A stretch of DNA of 64,000 nucleotides from Cubamyces lactineus. Lineage: Eukaryota > Basidiomycota > Agaricomycetes > Polyporales > Polyporaceae. Below the pieces are notes generated by a model. That model had not been told where the DNA came from, made no database searches, and saw only the letters and a program-made list of their open reading frames with translations. Shown here in pieces: positions 32,428 to 43,637 of this stretch; within the stretch, counting starts at the first letter, position 1; every line of letters starts with the position of its first letter. Location: the NCBI GenBank assembly GCA_022376465.1, contig JACDTU010000003.1:1550001-1614000 (forward strand), in the 5' to 3' direction. Both the position numbers and the translations under genes were made by a program.

Positions 32428-34396
32428 GTCTTCTTGCATTTACGGAGATGGGTTGTAGTATGTGTGTGTGATATCTGCTGCCAGTATATTGGATTTGTGC
32501 GCAAACACAACGCGGCGGCCGAACGATCCGCATGAACGTTGAACTGTGTAAAGCAACACCGCACCAAGCGCTCAATCCCAACTCGTCTCCGCAACACCGG
32601 CATCCGCAGGCGTGCATGCATCCAGATTATGAATGCGTAGCTAACAGCATTAAGAATTAAATTAGACCGTAACGTATACACGTGCTATGCAACACAACGA
32701 TACGACAACCATGATCCAACCACCGTGACCAAACCGCGAATCCCTCCATCCATCGTAGAGCTGCGCCGCGGTCTAGCAACGCGCCCTAATCCTATAGAGG
32801 TGGTTCACGGGCGCACGGTGCTCGGATTACAGCGACACCGCAGCGTCCAGACACCCATACATCCGCGTAGCGAGGTGGTACCGGATGTAACATGCACCTG
32901 CTGGGAACGTTGCCCCCGGCGCGGTGAGACCATGCCCATAAACCCACTAGCAGCACGGCCGAGCTAGCCAAACCAGCCCGAGCAACGAGACCATCGCGCG
33001 AGAAACACTCCCATAAATGTGTATGTGCGTGCGTGCGTGCGAGTTTGCGCGTGTGCGACGTACGTAGAAACGGAAGCCGGGTGAGTATACGAAAGTGAGA
33101 CGTCGACGTCCAGATCCGCGTCACCCTGCCGCCCTGCCCGTCGCGGCTCTTTGCTCTTCGCACCCCTCCCTCCCCCTGCGAAGTCTCCTCTTGGCTGTCT
33201 CTCTAGCCAGGCATTAGCGACCACCGTCAGTCTAAATACACATCTGTCCATATGCGTGCGAGTCCGTGCCCGCGCGAGCATGTATTGCAGCGCTGGCGGG
33301 CGTACAACTTCAAGTTTGTGGAAGGAAAGTAAATGTAGCAAGTGATGGGTGGTTGTGATGAAGGAAAGCTGGAAAGCGGGGAGGCGAGAAGGATAGAAGG
33401 AGAGAAGTCGACGGGATCGCGAAGCGTCTGTACGTCTGTGTAGACATGGATTTGCGCGCACGACGCCGGGGTCCGGGGGTGATCGGAAGGGACGACGAAG
33501 TGCAGGGGCAGGGGAAGAAGGGGATTGAGCGGCGATCGGCCAAGGTAGCGAGGGTCAACGCAACGCTCAGCACGGAACGTCGGAGGTCGAACGTCGAACG
33601 TCTGACGCGCGATGTCGGAGGCGGTAGACAGAATGAGGCGAGCTGCGCCGCGGCACTACTCCAGCGTTAGAAGGATAGAAGGATCACTGACGAGTGCGTC
33701 CATATCCCTGGGGATCGTCATCCCGACCCCCGAGCTTCCCAGCTTCCAGGCGCCGACGCAGCACGGGTGAGGTCGACAACGGCAGAGCGGCAGAGTGGCA
33801 GAGCGAGGGTGGTGGTGGCAGCAGCGCGACAACGAGACAGCAAGAGCAGGAACATAGCATGTTACATGTTGCATGTTGCGTGTTGCGCATACGACGTGCG
33901 GCAGGCACGGACGCAGGAGGGGAGGGGGGGGGGGAATCGGCGAACGGGGGGACCTGGGCAAGTGTCGACGCGACACGATGCCGAGACACGTCCAATCGTG
34001 GAACCGTACCGTGTCCATCGTACAGAGTATGGATACATGAGCGTGAGACTAGACGCTCTCCCTCGAGCCCTTCGAGTCTCTCGAGTCTCTGGAATCTTTC
34101 GGCGAGTGAGAGGGTGAGACCGCCACGTCTCGGACGCTGCTTCCCTCCCATCCAAGCATTGTCGCATTGCAGTAGGGAGTGGCTTGCAGGAGGAGGCCAT
34201 TACGAGCCGTCTTCGTGATCGTCCGGCGAGCATATTAGTAGTAGTACGCGCAGGAGGAGAGGTGTCGATAAAGATAGGAATGTGGATATGTGGATGTAGA
34301 TGTGGATGTGGATAGCAGGGGGTATGCGTTAGCACAACACGAATCACAAATGAAGCAGGCCACCCGAAAAAGCGTCCCGCGCTCCGCACGGCGCGC
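32428..34396. other. Intergenic, low-complexity, no gene
   Basis: About 2 kb between convergent PEX14 and the GH16 gene, so both 3' ends lie here. Open frames on both strands are composition artefacts. Contains a 12-base G run near 33920, a TGTTGC/ACATG short repeat at about 33857-33890, and a TGTGGATG microsatellite at about 34280-34313. No conserved protein recognised. Confidence 0.5.
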
Positions 34397-37363
34397 TCAG
34401 CACTCGCCGAGGAACTTATTCTTCGGCCACGCCTGCCCATAGTCGCCCGACCACGTCGTCAAGTTCGGGTTCGTGTACGCCTCGATGTACTGGTTGATGT
34501 ACGCCTGCGTCGGGTAGTCCGGCGGGTCGCACCCGTAGTTGATCGCGTTCGACGGCTGGTACACCCGGACGTAGTCCACGCGCATGTGCACCGGGAACGG
34601 CAGGTGGTCCAGGTCGACGTCCCCGAAGTTGTACGACATGCCGAGATTCATGATGATGTACTGCGAGGTCCAGCTGGGTGAGACGTGCGAGTCCGAGGAA
34701 TAGTACGGCGTGGGGAGACGTACCATGGGTTCTGGAGGGACAGGCCGCTCCGAGATCTCCACGAGAGGGTCGGGCCCCATACCGGGACCTAACAACGTCC
34801 ACGACACCTTGTTATTCGACACCCACGTGATATACTATCGTCGGCCAAAGTCAGCAGCTCGCCCGCCAACCCCATAAAAGTACGCATGACAGATGATACG
34901 TACCCCGTCCTCAAACCCAGGCTTGTACTCGAACCCGTATATCGAGAAGCACCCGGCGTCGTACTCGTAGCAGAGCTGGTCCGTCTGCGTCACGACGGAC
35001 GTCGCCTGCTGCGTCACACTGCCAATGAACGTGTTCTGGTACGAGATCGACGGGTCCGCGATGATTTCGTTCTCGCTCGTGTTCAGCCAAATGTACCCAT
35101 GGTTGAACGGCTGTCCGCACACGTCAGCACACACGCCCCATCACGGTAGCAAGACTGCTACTCACCGCCCACTGCGCACTCTGCGACACCTGCGCCGTCA
35201 ATGGCGTGCCCGTGATCTGCGCCTCGAACATGTCGATTTCGGGCGCCGCCCTGCCCACGTACGTCCCATCTGAATGCTTAGGACCTGGATGGCTCTCGCC
35301 CTCGCACGTGCACCGCGAAAGCCGCTGCCCGGGCAGGAACGACAGGATGCCGTCGTGCCCAGTGTCGCCGCCGACAGTCGCTGCCTCCGGGCTCCCGTTG
35401 ATCGTCTGGTTCGGCACTGTTCCGATGTCACACGAGTCGTACGTGTATGGCCACTGTATGTGCATCGAGCGACGTAAGATGTGCGATGGAGAGTGTGCGA
35501 AGCGTGACGTGACGTGCAGACATCGACAGATGACGGCGAAACCATGTCGAGGGGTGAAAGATCGCATCCGTGGTCAGCGTCCGCTGTCAAGCATGAGACA
35601 GGAACGATGAGTTGTGCCTACCATTCCCTCCAGCGACGCGCCGTACCCTGCGCGGCCCAAGTTGCCCATCGTCCATATCGCAGGCCAGAGGCCGACGATG
35701 TTGTTCACGCCTGGAAGCGAGACGTTCGCCTCGATGTACCCGCCCGTGAAGCAAAACTTGTTCCACGAGGTCATCATGCCTGCAAACGGGCCGCATCAGT
35801 CCCTTGCTTCTTCCAGGCTTCTCGCGGCGCTGCGAGAGCGGAGATAGGCCTAGCACTCACCTCCCTGAAAATGCAAGTTGTGCGTCTCCTTCCGTTCCAG
35901 CGTGATCACCAAGCTGCCATCCTGCGTGGTGATCGCCGCAGGGTCATACCATTCCAAGTTGTTCGTTGCCCAGTAGTGGAGGTCGACTGCTTCCCAGTAT
36001 GGATCGTCTCCAGGGTAGAACGTTCTTCCGTCCACGTTAAACTCATCTGAGAAGACGAGCTCAAACGTTTCCCCCGTGTGCCACGACGTCTTCGTATATG
36101 CTTCGCGTGGCGTGTCAACGTCGATCAGTCCGCGGTGTCCTGGAATATCTGGCACCTAAATTTGGCGCGCACGGGGGAAAAGGTGAGCTATATGTGGACG
36201 TGGATACCGCGCGCGACGAGCACGACTGACCTGGCCGGAAGCGTTAGTGCCACCGAGATTGAACGCTCCCAGTTTGCTGAGAGGCTTCTCGGTAATGGCA
36301 GTGATCATAGGGTAACCGGCGCTGCCGTTCATATGTCAGTATAGGCCGTTCTACACACGTGCGAACGAGTGCGGACCGCCGCGGATATTTACGGAATGCT
36401 CTTTCAGAGCGGATATGCCATACTATTGAGCGTGCCTGGTGCCAGTGCGCATCATGGTGCAGCGCTGAGGCGCAGCAAGCCCAGTTGATTTGGACCTTGG
36501 GTCCAGACTGTGTATCATCCGCCCAGACGTGATACCGCTGTTTGAGCGACATCACGCCTGAACGATGGCCGATATACGCAACTGCTGGATGCACCACAGT
36601 AGGCACGGTCACGCTATGGGCCGCAGCATGCGCGCACGGGTTGCCAGACCCGCGTCGGGAATACGAGTATGTGCGACAGACCGGCCACAGGTCACGCTGT
36701 AGCATCTGGAAGCCCACCAGAAGCCTCGCTTAGAGGCGTATGACGGGCTGTGCGCAGCACACCGCTCCGGATGCACCAGGCGGGACGCGACAAGGGCGAG
36801 AAGGACTCACAATAGGGTAAGGATGCCGGCGATGAGTACGAGGAGGGCACCGAGGTTGGTGACGCCGCGCCATGAGAACACATGGCCGTCGTGCTCGATC
36901 CACTTTCCCTTGTGGCGGGGGGCGGGTTCTGGTGCGTGCAGATCGTCGTCCTCTTCCTTGTAATCTGGAGAGAGGTCTGCGCCCCACTTTTGTGGGTCTG
37001 GCGAGAGCGTGTACTAGGTGTGGCGCGCGTGAGGTGCTGTGCGGGAGGGCGCGAAAGAGAGAGTGGTGGTGGACGTACCTGGTCGCCTAATGAGAGAGGC
37101 CGGCTTGGACCTAGGTATGGAGAATCTGAGGCGGCAGATAATGATGGGCTACTCGTGAAGGAGGTGAAGCGGTAGGATATTGAAGGGTAGGAGGATAACG
37201 GGCGGTCTGGGATGAGGTGCGTGGAGGACGCGGGATATGATGGGGACGAGTCGAATGAGCCCTTTGAGAAACGGCTCTGGTCTGCATGGGGCTCGGAGGA
37301 GGTCGATGGTGGCGATGGTGGGGAGGGCGGTGAGCCTGGTAAGGGCGTTGGGGAGTCGCGCAT
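34397..37363 (-). CDS. KRE6: KRE6/SKN1-type GH16 beta-glucan synthesis protein
   Basis: Nine exons: 37363-37079, 37013-36811, 36321-36231, 36155-35861, 35779-35622, 35453-35166, 35110-34904, 34834-34724, 34660-34397; 633 aa, all phases consistent. Type II membrane protein: a Ser/Pro-rich cytosolic tail of about 95 residues, YTLSPDP(QK)WG motif, one membrane span at about 145-163 ([14 protein letters not shown]), then a lumenal GH16-like domain with [19 protein letters not shown] and the catalytic EIDMFEA (Glu416, Asp418, Glu421). The C-terminus has DYVRVYQP and several Cys. In yeast this family is needed for cell-wall beta-1,6-glucan. Intron 2 is 489 nt, far longer than its neighbours, and intron 5 is 168 nt. 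Symbol assigned by family; SKN1 would be equally fair. Confidence 0.9.
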
Positions 37364-40300
37364 GGTGGTGGTGGGTGTAGCGACGAAGGAGGAGAGACGG
37401 GTAGGAATTGGGAGGAGAGGGCGGATGGTGAGGAAGAGAACGTGGGGGAGAGAGATTGAGACGCGAGATTGAGAAGGCGAGTCGGAGGGGAAAAGGAAGG
37501 AAGGCGGCCAGGCGGAGGAGGGGATGCGAAAATAATCGGATTTGGATGGGCAGGGCCAGGGCGCGTCATGATTGGTGTTGTGTTTGTGCGAAGGAGAGGA
37601 CGAGTGGATGACCGAGTGGGAGAGAGCTCGCGCGTCAACTGTCGATTCGAGTGCTTTCCCTCTCCACTCCCATCTGCTCTCCCCCATGACGTCAAGACCC
37701 CGTAACCCCCCGTCTATTTTCTCTCCTTATTATCTTCCAGTTCCCCTTCTCCCGGCCCTCTTCTCTTCTAGCCTCTCCCCCAGTCCTCCGCCAGTCGCGC
37801 CCGCAGTCTCAGGCTGGTTGCGCGCGACGGACGCGAGCATTGAGCCCTGCATCCAAGCATGCAAAAGTCAAAGTAAAAACATTCCTCTCCTCTCGATCGT
37901 TCCCGCCGATCGTCCTCTTAAAATGAGGTCGGTCCCGACTAGGACGCCGGCCTTACCATATATGGGCTGCAGATAGTCCAGGCCCTCCTGATCGAGATCC
38001 AAAGAGCCTACGGGATCTGCCGTATTTTCTGCTGAATCTTGCGGCCGGCGGACGCCAGCCGAGTCCTTTCCGCGGCCGTCATGCCAAGCATCCTCTCTCT
38101 ACGCATCCATCTGCCACACAAACCTCCAGACGCAGTACGCTCAACTGCAGCGACAGACGGTCCCGCACCAGAGCACCTCGTCCTCAGCGAAATCCCGTCC
38201 GCAGTCACCCCCATCACACCACATCACCGCGCTCTCCTTCTTAGCAACAACACTGCTCCACGGACTCTCCCGACGTCTCTCCAGGATCGCCCCGAACCTG
38301 CACCCGAATCTCCCGGTCCCGGCGCTCCGCTCTTCTGCTAAACTGCTCCATGCTCGTCTATCCTCGCTTTGCCCTCTTGGCCTACCGAACGCGTTTCTGT
38401 GCTCCATCGCTTCAGTGCCTTCGTCCGCAATCCAGCCTGCTGCGCTGCCTTCGCCAGGACGTTATTTGACATGGGACTAGCGCTTCGTGGCCGATATTCG
38501 TCCGGATGCTAATTGCCATCGGTCTCAGCGGCAAACATGCCTGCACAGACTTCCCTGTGGTCTCAAACTCGCGCTGAAACCGGCCCTCTCTGTTTGTCTC
38601 GCCATGAGCTCCAGTCTCCAGATTTGATTCTTCCCTGCCATCCGCGTCTCTGATTCTCTCTGGTTAACGTTGCTGGCGCAAGATCTCGCAGGTCCCGGGG
38701 TCCTGCTTCAACGCGCCCATGTTGCCAAGGATGAGCCCCTCTAAGCTCTACTATTATTGCTTATGCTAGTTCTATCACCTAGGTTATGTGGCGGCCTTCG
38801 CCCGCTGGCTATAGTTCAACCGCGTACGCATATCCTTTCCAACCGAACGTCGCCCTCTGCCCGACAGCCTATACAACTCCGGAGCTATGGGGATTGATCG
38901 TTCATTGCATCTCTGCCACCTCTGTCTTCCTCAGTCCCATCTTGAGCCTTGAGTAGCGAACTAAAGTCTCGCCCAACTTCGAGTCTCTCGACCTCTGATA
39001 CTCGACCTTGCCATCTCTACGTACCCCGCGCTCATCGCATCCTGATGGTCATACCATCCGCCAACACCACCACAAACGCACCCGCGTGTCCATCTCACCA
39101 CCCCCACGTAGGTACGTACCATCCAGAACTCTGCTCGCACGGTCCCCATTCCCACTGGTGGCTGGACGCTCGAGACCGGGGTCCAGGTCGGGCTCCTCCC
39201 CGTGCGCGCGCATCGCTGGCATTGGCAAGGGGCTCACCCGGCGTCGTTAGGCTATGCCGGCCTTGATATATCTAGTACATCATCGGGCACATCATGCATC
39301 AAGGCCTGCACGATGGACGCCGTGTACTGTGCGCTTTCAGTGAACAGTATACGTATGACAGCTGACCGCCTTGTCATTCTACCGGTACTTACACGCGCTA
39401 TATCGCCTACCACAGGGCCTGGCCCTGCAGGGCAATCAACCAGGATTCAAAGAAACAAAGTGAACAGTATCTGCGAGCTAGGATCACTCGAATCATGCTC
39501 GGTATGCGTCGGTGTATCATGATCATGCACAGGTGTTGTTTGATTTAATCGCTAGTGATCACAGCTGGCTTAGGTGCGTATCCTGGAACGCCGCGGTGGC
39601 TCAAGACTAGGTCCAGGTTCGCTCCACCGTCAATTCCTCTACGCCGACATCGCCGCAGCGGACGAGCCGTACCCGACAAACACCGACGATCCCAGGCAGG
39701 TACACCTCGAACTTTCCGGCGACAGACTTCGTCCGACTCCGGCTATAGCTACAATACCCGACGTCCACCGTGTTCCGCGCTGCCACCCGCAACACTCAGC
39801 CACACCCAGTAGCGCAGAAGTAGGTTCAGGTTCGTGAAAGAGATTGGACGTGCCAGGGCCTCCATCCGCTGCCCCACTGCCACTGACAGACAACTTCTCT
39901 CCGCGCACTGCGCACGTCCGATCGGACGCCACGACGACGCTCGGACGTCCGCATCCCGCATCTGGCCATGGGTACCGCATACATATACGCACACGCGCGG
40001 GTACGACGACGCCGGCGCCGATTCCGAATCTTTTCACTCTCTTCTGTCACTCTAGCCGGGGATTGGTATGTTGGCTGATGGTAGTGCATCTAAGGAGGCC
40101 TCTACGCCACCCATCCTTTGAATGCACTAGTAGCAGTATTGCAGTGGGCCGGAGACTCGGCTCCTCAGCATCGAGCTCTATACTATGGATATACACCCTT
40201 CTCCATCCAATGTTCGGCTAAGTATGATGCACTTGCAAATACCATCTATGATGCAGCGGACTGATAACAGCACGGTGGGTAAACGGGTGCATATGGACGA

Positions 40301-41444
40301 GTACCCACCGCTCCTTCGTTAATCATGCGAATCGTCACCTCACTCTCCTACCTGACCTGATCATAATGCTCATCTAGTTTCCAGAGACTGCTGCAGTGTT
40401 TCTGCATAGTCATCGTCAATGGCATCTGCCATGAATGAACGACGCCCTCTAGACCCTCAGAGTAGCTCCCAGCACACTGCGCGACTCACACATCACTCAC
40501 CCAACCAAGAGCTGCTTACCTCAAACATCCATGACTTGCACGCACAATGCACGCAATACAATCCAACGGCGGACAAGCGCAAACGCGCGGCATGTGGGGG
40601 AAGAGACGACTACGGATACAGCGACACCGGCGGTCAGCACGGGGAGGAGAGACTACACACAGAGGGAGACGTGAACGACGAACGATACACCGATACACCC
40701 AAGACGTGGTGGAGGCGAGTAGTGGTACGAGTAGCAGCGACGGGCATCGCGGATGTGAATGTAGGTAGGCATGATGATGAAATGATGAGCAGAGCAGAGG
40801 TCGTAGAGGGTGAGGGCTCAGACGCTGAGTCGGCGGAGAGGGATGAGGGTTGTAGGAGTGGGTGGAACGTGAGTATGCAATTCGGATGCGGATGCGGAGG
40901 GGCAGATGTGAGTACTGGAGGGGTGAGCGGCGGTGAAGAGGCATGTTCTGGAAGGGAAGATGGTGTATGCAAGCGAGATGGTGGGAGATCACGGCCAGAT
41001 AGGTGGAGCTGGGCGCGCGGAGACGGTAGGTGAGGGTAGGTTCCAAAGGTGCGTGAGATTCTTGGTGATGATATGGCCGCCGTGCGGATCCAACCAGTCG
41101 AAGTTGGCCGAACACTTGCGGGAAGGGCGAGCAGGGGAAAGGAGGTAGGTGACATGGTTTTGACAGGTGCGCGTAGGCTGACCATGGACGGAACGGCAGC
41201 GGGAGATGAGGTGGAAGATATGCAAGGTAGCTTTGTGAGGCGGGATGAGGGCGTTGCAGCAAGTGCGGCAGCAGGGAGGGCATGAGAGGATGCGCTGTTG
41301 TACAGATGTCATGGGTATATCGGATACGGGCGTTGACGGACAGCCGCCCGTCTTTTCCTCCTCCCGACTACGCAGAGCCAACGCTCGACCGCGAGGGATG
41401 TCAAGGTGTCAGAGTGATCACAGGAACCAAGATGGGGAGCACGT
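37364..41444. other. 4.1 kb gap without a supportable gene
   Basis: The left 300 bp is the GH16 promoter. A frame open for about 360 bp on the plus strand ends in TAG near 38480 (QLQRQTVPHQST at its start, GRYLTWD at its end) and reads protein-like but has no ATG and no family. The stretch 39550-40040 contains scattered short open frames. From 40500 to 41300 the plus strand is purine-rich, giving long spurious minus-strand frames. Possibly decayed genes; nothing I can name. Confidence 0.45.
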
Positions 41445-43637
41445 CTAACATGAGCGAAGGAGAGCCTGTGCACGATTGGCGTGCGCCTTGTCGATCAGGA
41501 GGTTCGCGGTCTTGTACGTCGAGCTGTACATGTGGTTGATGCCGTTCTCCTCTAAGGTGCGCGAGAACCGGTTGACCAGGCCATGCTTCTCTATACGCAT
41601 GCTTCAGCCACCAAGGTCGACTTCAAAAGTGTCTGCGAATGACAAACCTAGGCCAAACTTCCTCAAGTCGATCTGCAGACACTTGAGCATGCCGTGAGGC
41701 TCGGGCAGCGCCCCACCTGCGTCGCCGTCCTCTTCCAAGGATTCCTCTTCCTCCTGCGCCCAACGTTCAGGAGAAGCGTTCCGCGAGTCCAAGACATCTA
41801 GCTCCTGACTGCACATGACCATGTGCCGTTCACTCGCAGGGAAGAGCGTTGCGAGTAGCAACACGGGGGCAGCGAGTGACGAGCCCTCCGGCGTACGCGT
41901 GAAAGAAAAGAATGGTACCAACGGTGGGGGCGACGACTCGCTGGACGTACTGGAAGTAGAACGCGAGCGTGAGCTCAGTGGGCTTTTCTTCTCAGCGGAC
42001 TTGATCGTGCGAAGGGTGTCTAGCTTCTCGAGCCTCGGACGGCGGCTACGTGCGTTAGCATCGCCTTCGTCTTCGCTGGACGAGTTGTCAGTGTCCGCAT
42101 CGTGGTCGTATCCGAACGATGCTGTCTCAGGATCCTCCCCTGCCATCGGGTCCTTCTTCGGCGACTCGGGCGCAACCCTCGTGGTAGTGTCACTGCCGCT
42201 CCCAACGTCACCCTCGTTGAAGGAAAGGACATGAATGTGTTCCTCCGGCAATGCAGACAACATGTCAGGTGTCCGCGGACGAGGAGCCCGTGCCGGCTTG
42301 TCTGAGGCACGGACGGGTGTGGTGGAAGGCCCGAGGATGAGCTCAGGAAATGCGACAAGCTTTACAATCTTGAGTCCCCATGTATCAGCGCTGTCGTCAG
42401 AAAGCCCTACACATGTGATGTCCGGTGCAAGAACCCGCACGTCGCAAGCAGATGGAGAGTGGGACATAGCGCGGTTTAGCGCTGGACGGGTGTCCGGGGC
42501 GGGGGACACACTGGTCGGCTCCGCTTCCGGAGTGCTGTGACCCCGTAAATCATCCTGGCCCGAGGAGGTGCGTTGAAGGACGTCGCGAGAGCGGGAGCCC
42601 GAGCTGCTCGTCGTGCCACTAGTGTTGCTCCGGGAACGCGTAAAGACGATTCCCCCGTCTGTGTCTAAACCAGTGCGTCCTGCAGCATGGAATGTGTTCA
42701 GGTCTATCATGCTGATGCTTTGATCGTCTTCACTGGTAGGCGAGACCAGGGGAGAAGCGAAGGTCGATATCTGAGCCGTGAGGTTCGTCGGGTCTGAGAG
42801 ATACAGGTCGAACCCGGCGGAACCGAGGAGGGACATTACTTCTGCCAGTCGACCTTCTTTGACCTGGAAGAAATGTGTTAGTCAATAAGTGGAGCTTAAA
42901 GCATAAACGAGGTTTGAAGCGGCGGCAGCGTGCTCTTACGCTAAGCCGCAGCACGGAAGGATATAAAGATAAGAATCGAGGGTCACGGGAAGTCAGAAGC
43001 GACGACGCTCAGTTACGTACTGAACTTGTAGTACTGTGCGTGCAAGCATTGAATGCCTGCGCGAGCACAGTTACGGCAGGAGGGAGACAAGACATGGAAC
43101 TTACGAAGATGAAGTCGCTCATGTACGAGGACTGGTACAGGATTGATATCCCAGCAGCGGCTAGGGGTGCAGAGAGCTCGTGTACCCTAGCGCCAGAGTT
43201 GTCTGTGGAGGATCACCATGTAGAGGGGTCAGTGAATTGTGCAAGGCACAAGTATTAACTCTGCGCGTACCAAGGCCCTCTGAGTGAGAGTCGATTTGGA
43301 GAACTTTCCACCGCTCAGAGGTGACTTCAACGGGTTCCCAGTCGGGGTTCGTTCGTCTGGTTCGCCTGGGAGAGTGACGGCTATCTGAGCGGGCTTCTCG
43401 CTGGCGCATCCGTCGGGCATCCTTCCTGGCGGCCTTGTGGAACTCCTGAAGCGTGTCGTGTTCGGCGAATAGGCTGACTTCTATCTCATTACATGTTACG
43501 TTCAAGAAGACCGGGTTAGGTTGGAGGATTTGGCGGAGGACATGTTGGGTGAAGTCCTCCAGCCGCGACCGTGGCAAATGGACAAGCGAGAGAGAGACGG
43601 GTAGCAAGGAGATTGTCACGCTCTCGGCGTCGCTCAT
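41445..43637 (-). CDS. CASTOR-like ACT-domain protein
   Basis: Four exons (43637-43271, 43202-43105, 42863-41648, 41590-41445), 608 aa, in phase; intron 2 is 241 nt. The N-terminal module has ISLLPVSLSLVHLPRS and VFLNVTCNEIEVSLFAE, and after exon 2 GISILYQSSYMSDFIFV with KEGRLAEVMSLL. A long Ser/Asp/Glu-rich insert carries a DSADTWGLKIVKLVAFPEL patch (a second ACT-like strand set). The C-terminus repeats the pattern as EKHGLVNRFSRTLEENGINHMYSSTYKTANLL (only landmarks shown). Paired segments of this kind are typical of the ACT_7 fold of CASTOR1, the arginine sensor acting on TORC1 through GATOR2 in animals. The fungal role is inference; no ligand residues can be assigned. Confidence 0.72.

Noticed and set aside
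33694..34440. Overlapping frames of 110-190 codons on both strands near 34 kb
   Set aside because: Low-complexity DNA with a long G run and microsatellites; no frame has domain-like sequence.
40516..41283. 255-codon minus-strand frame
   Set aside because: Composition artefact of a purine-rich plus strand; His/Pro/Ser/Leu-rich with no ordered pattern, and a second frame is equally open.
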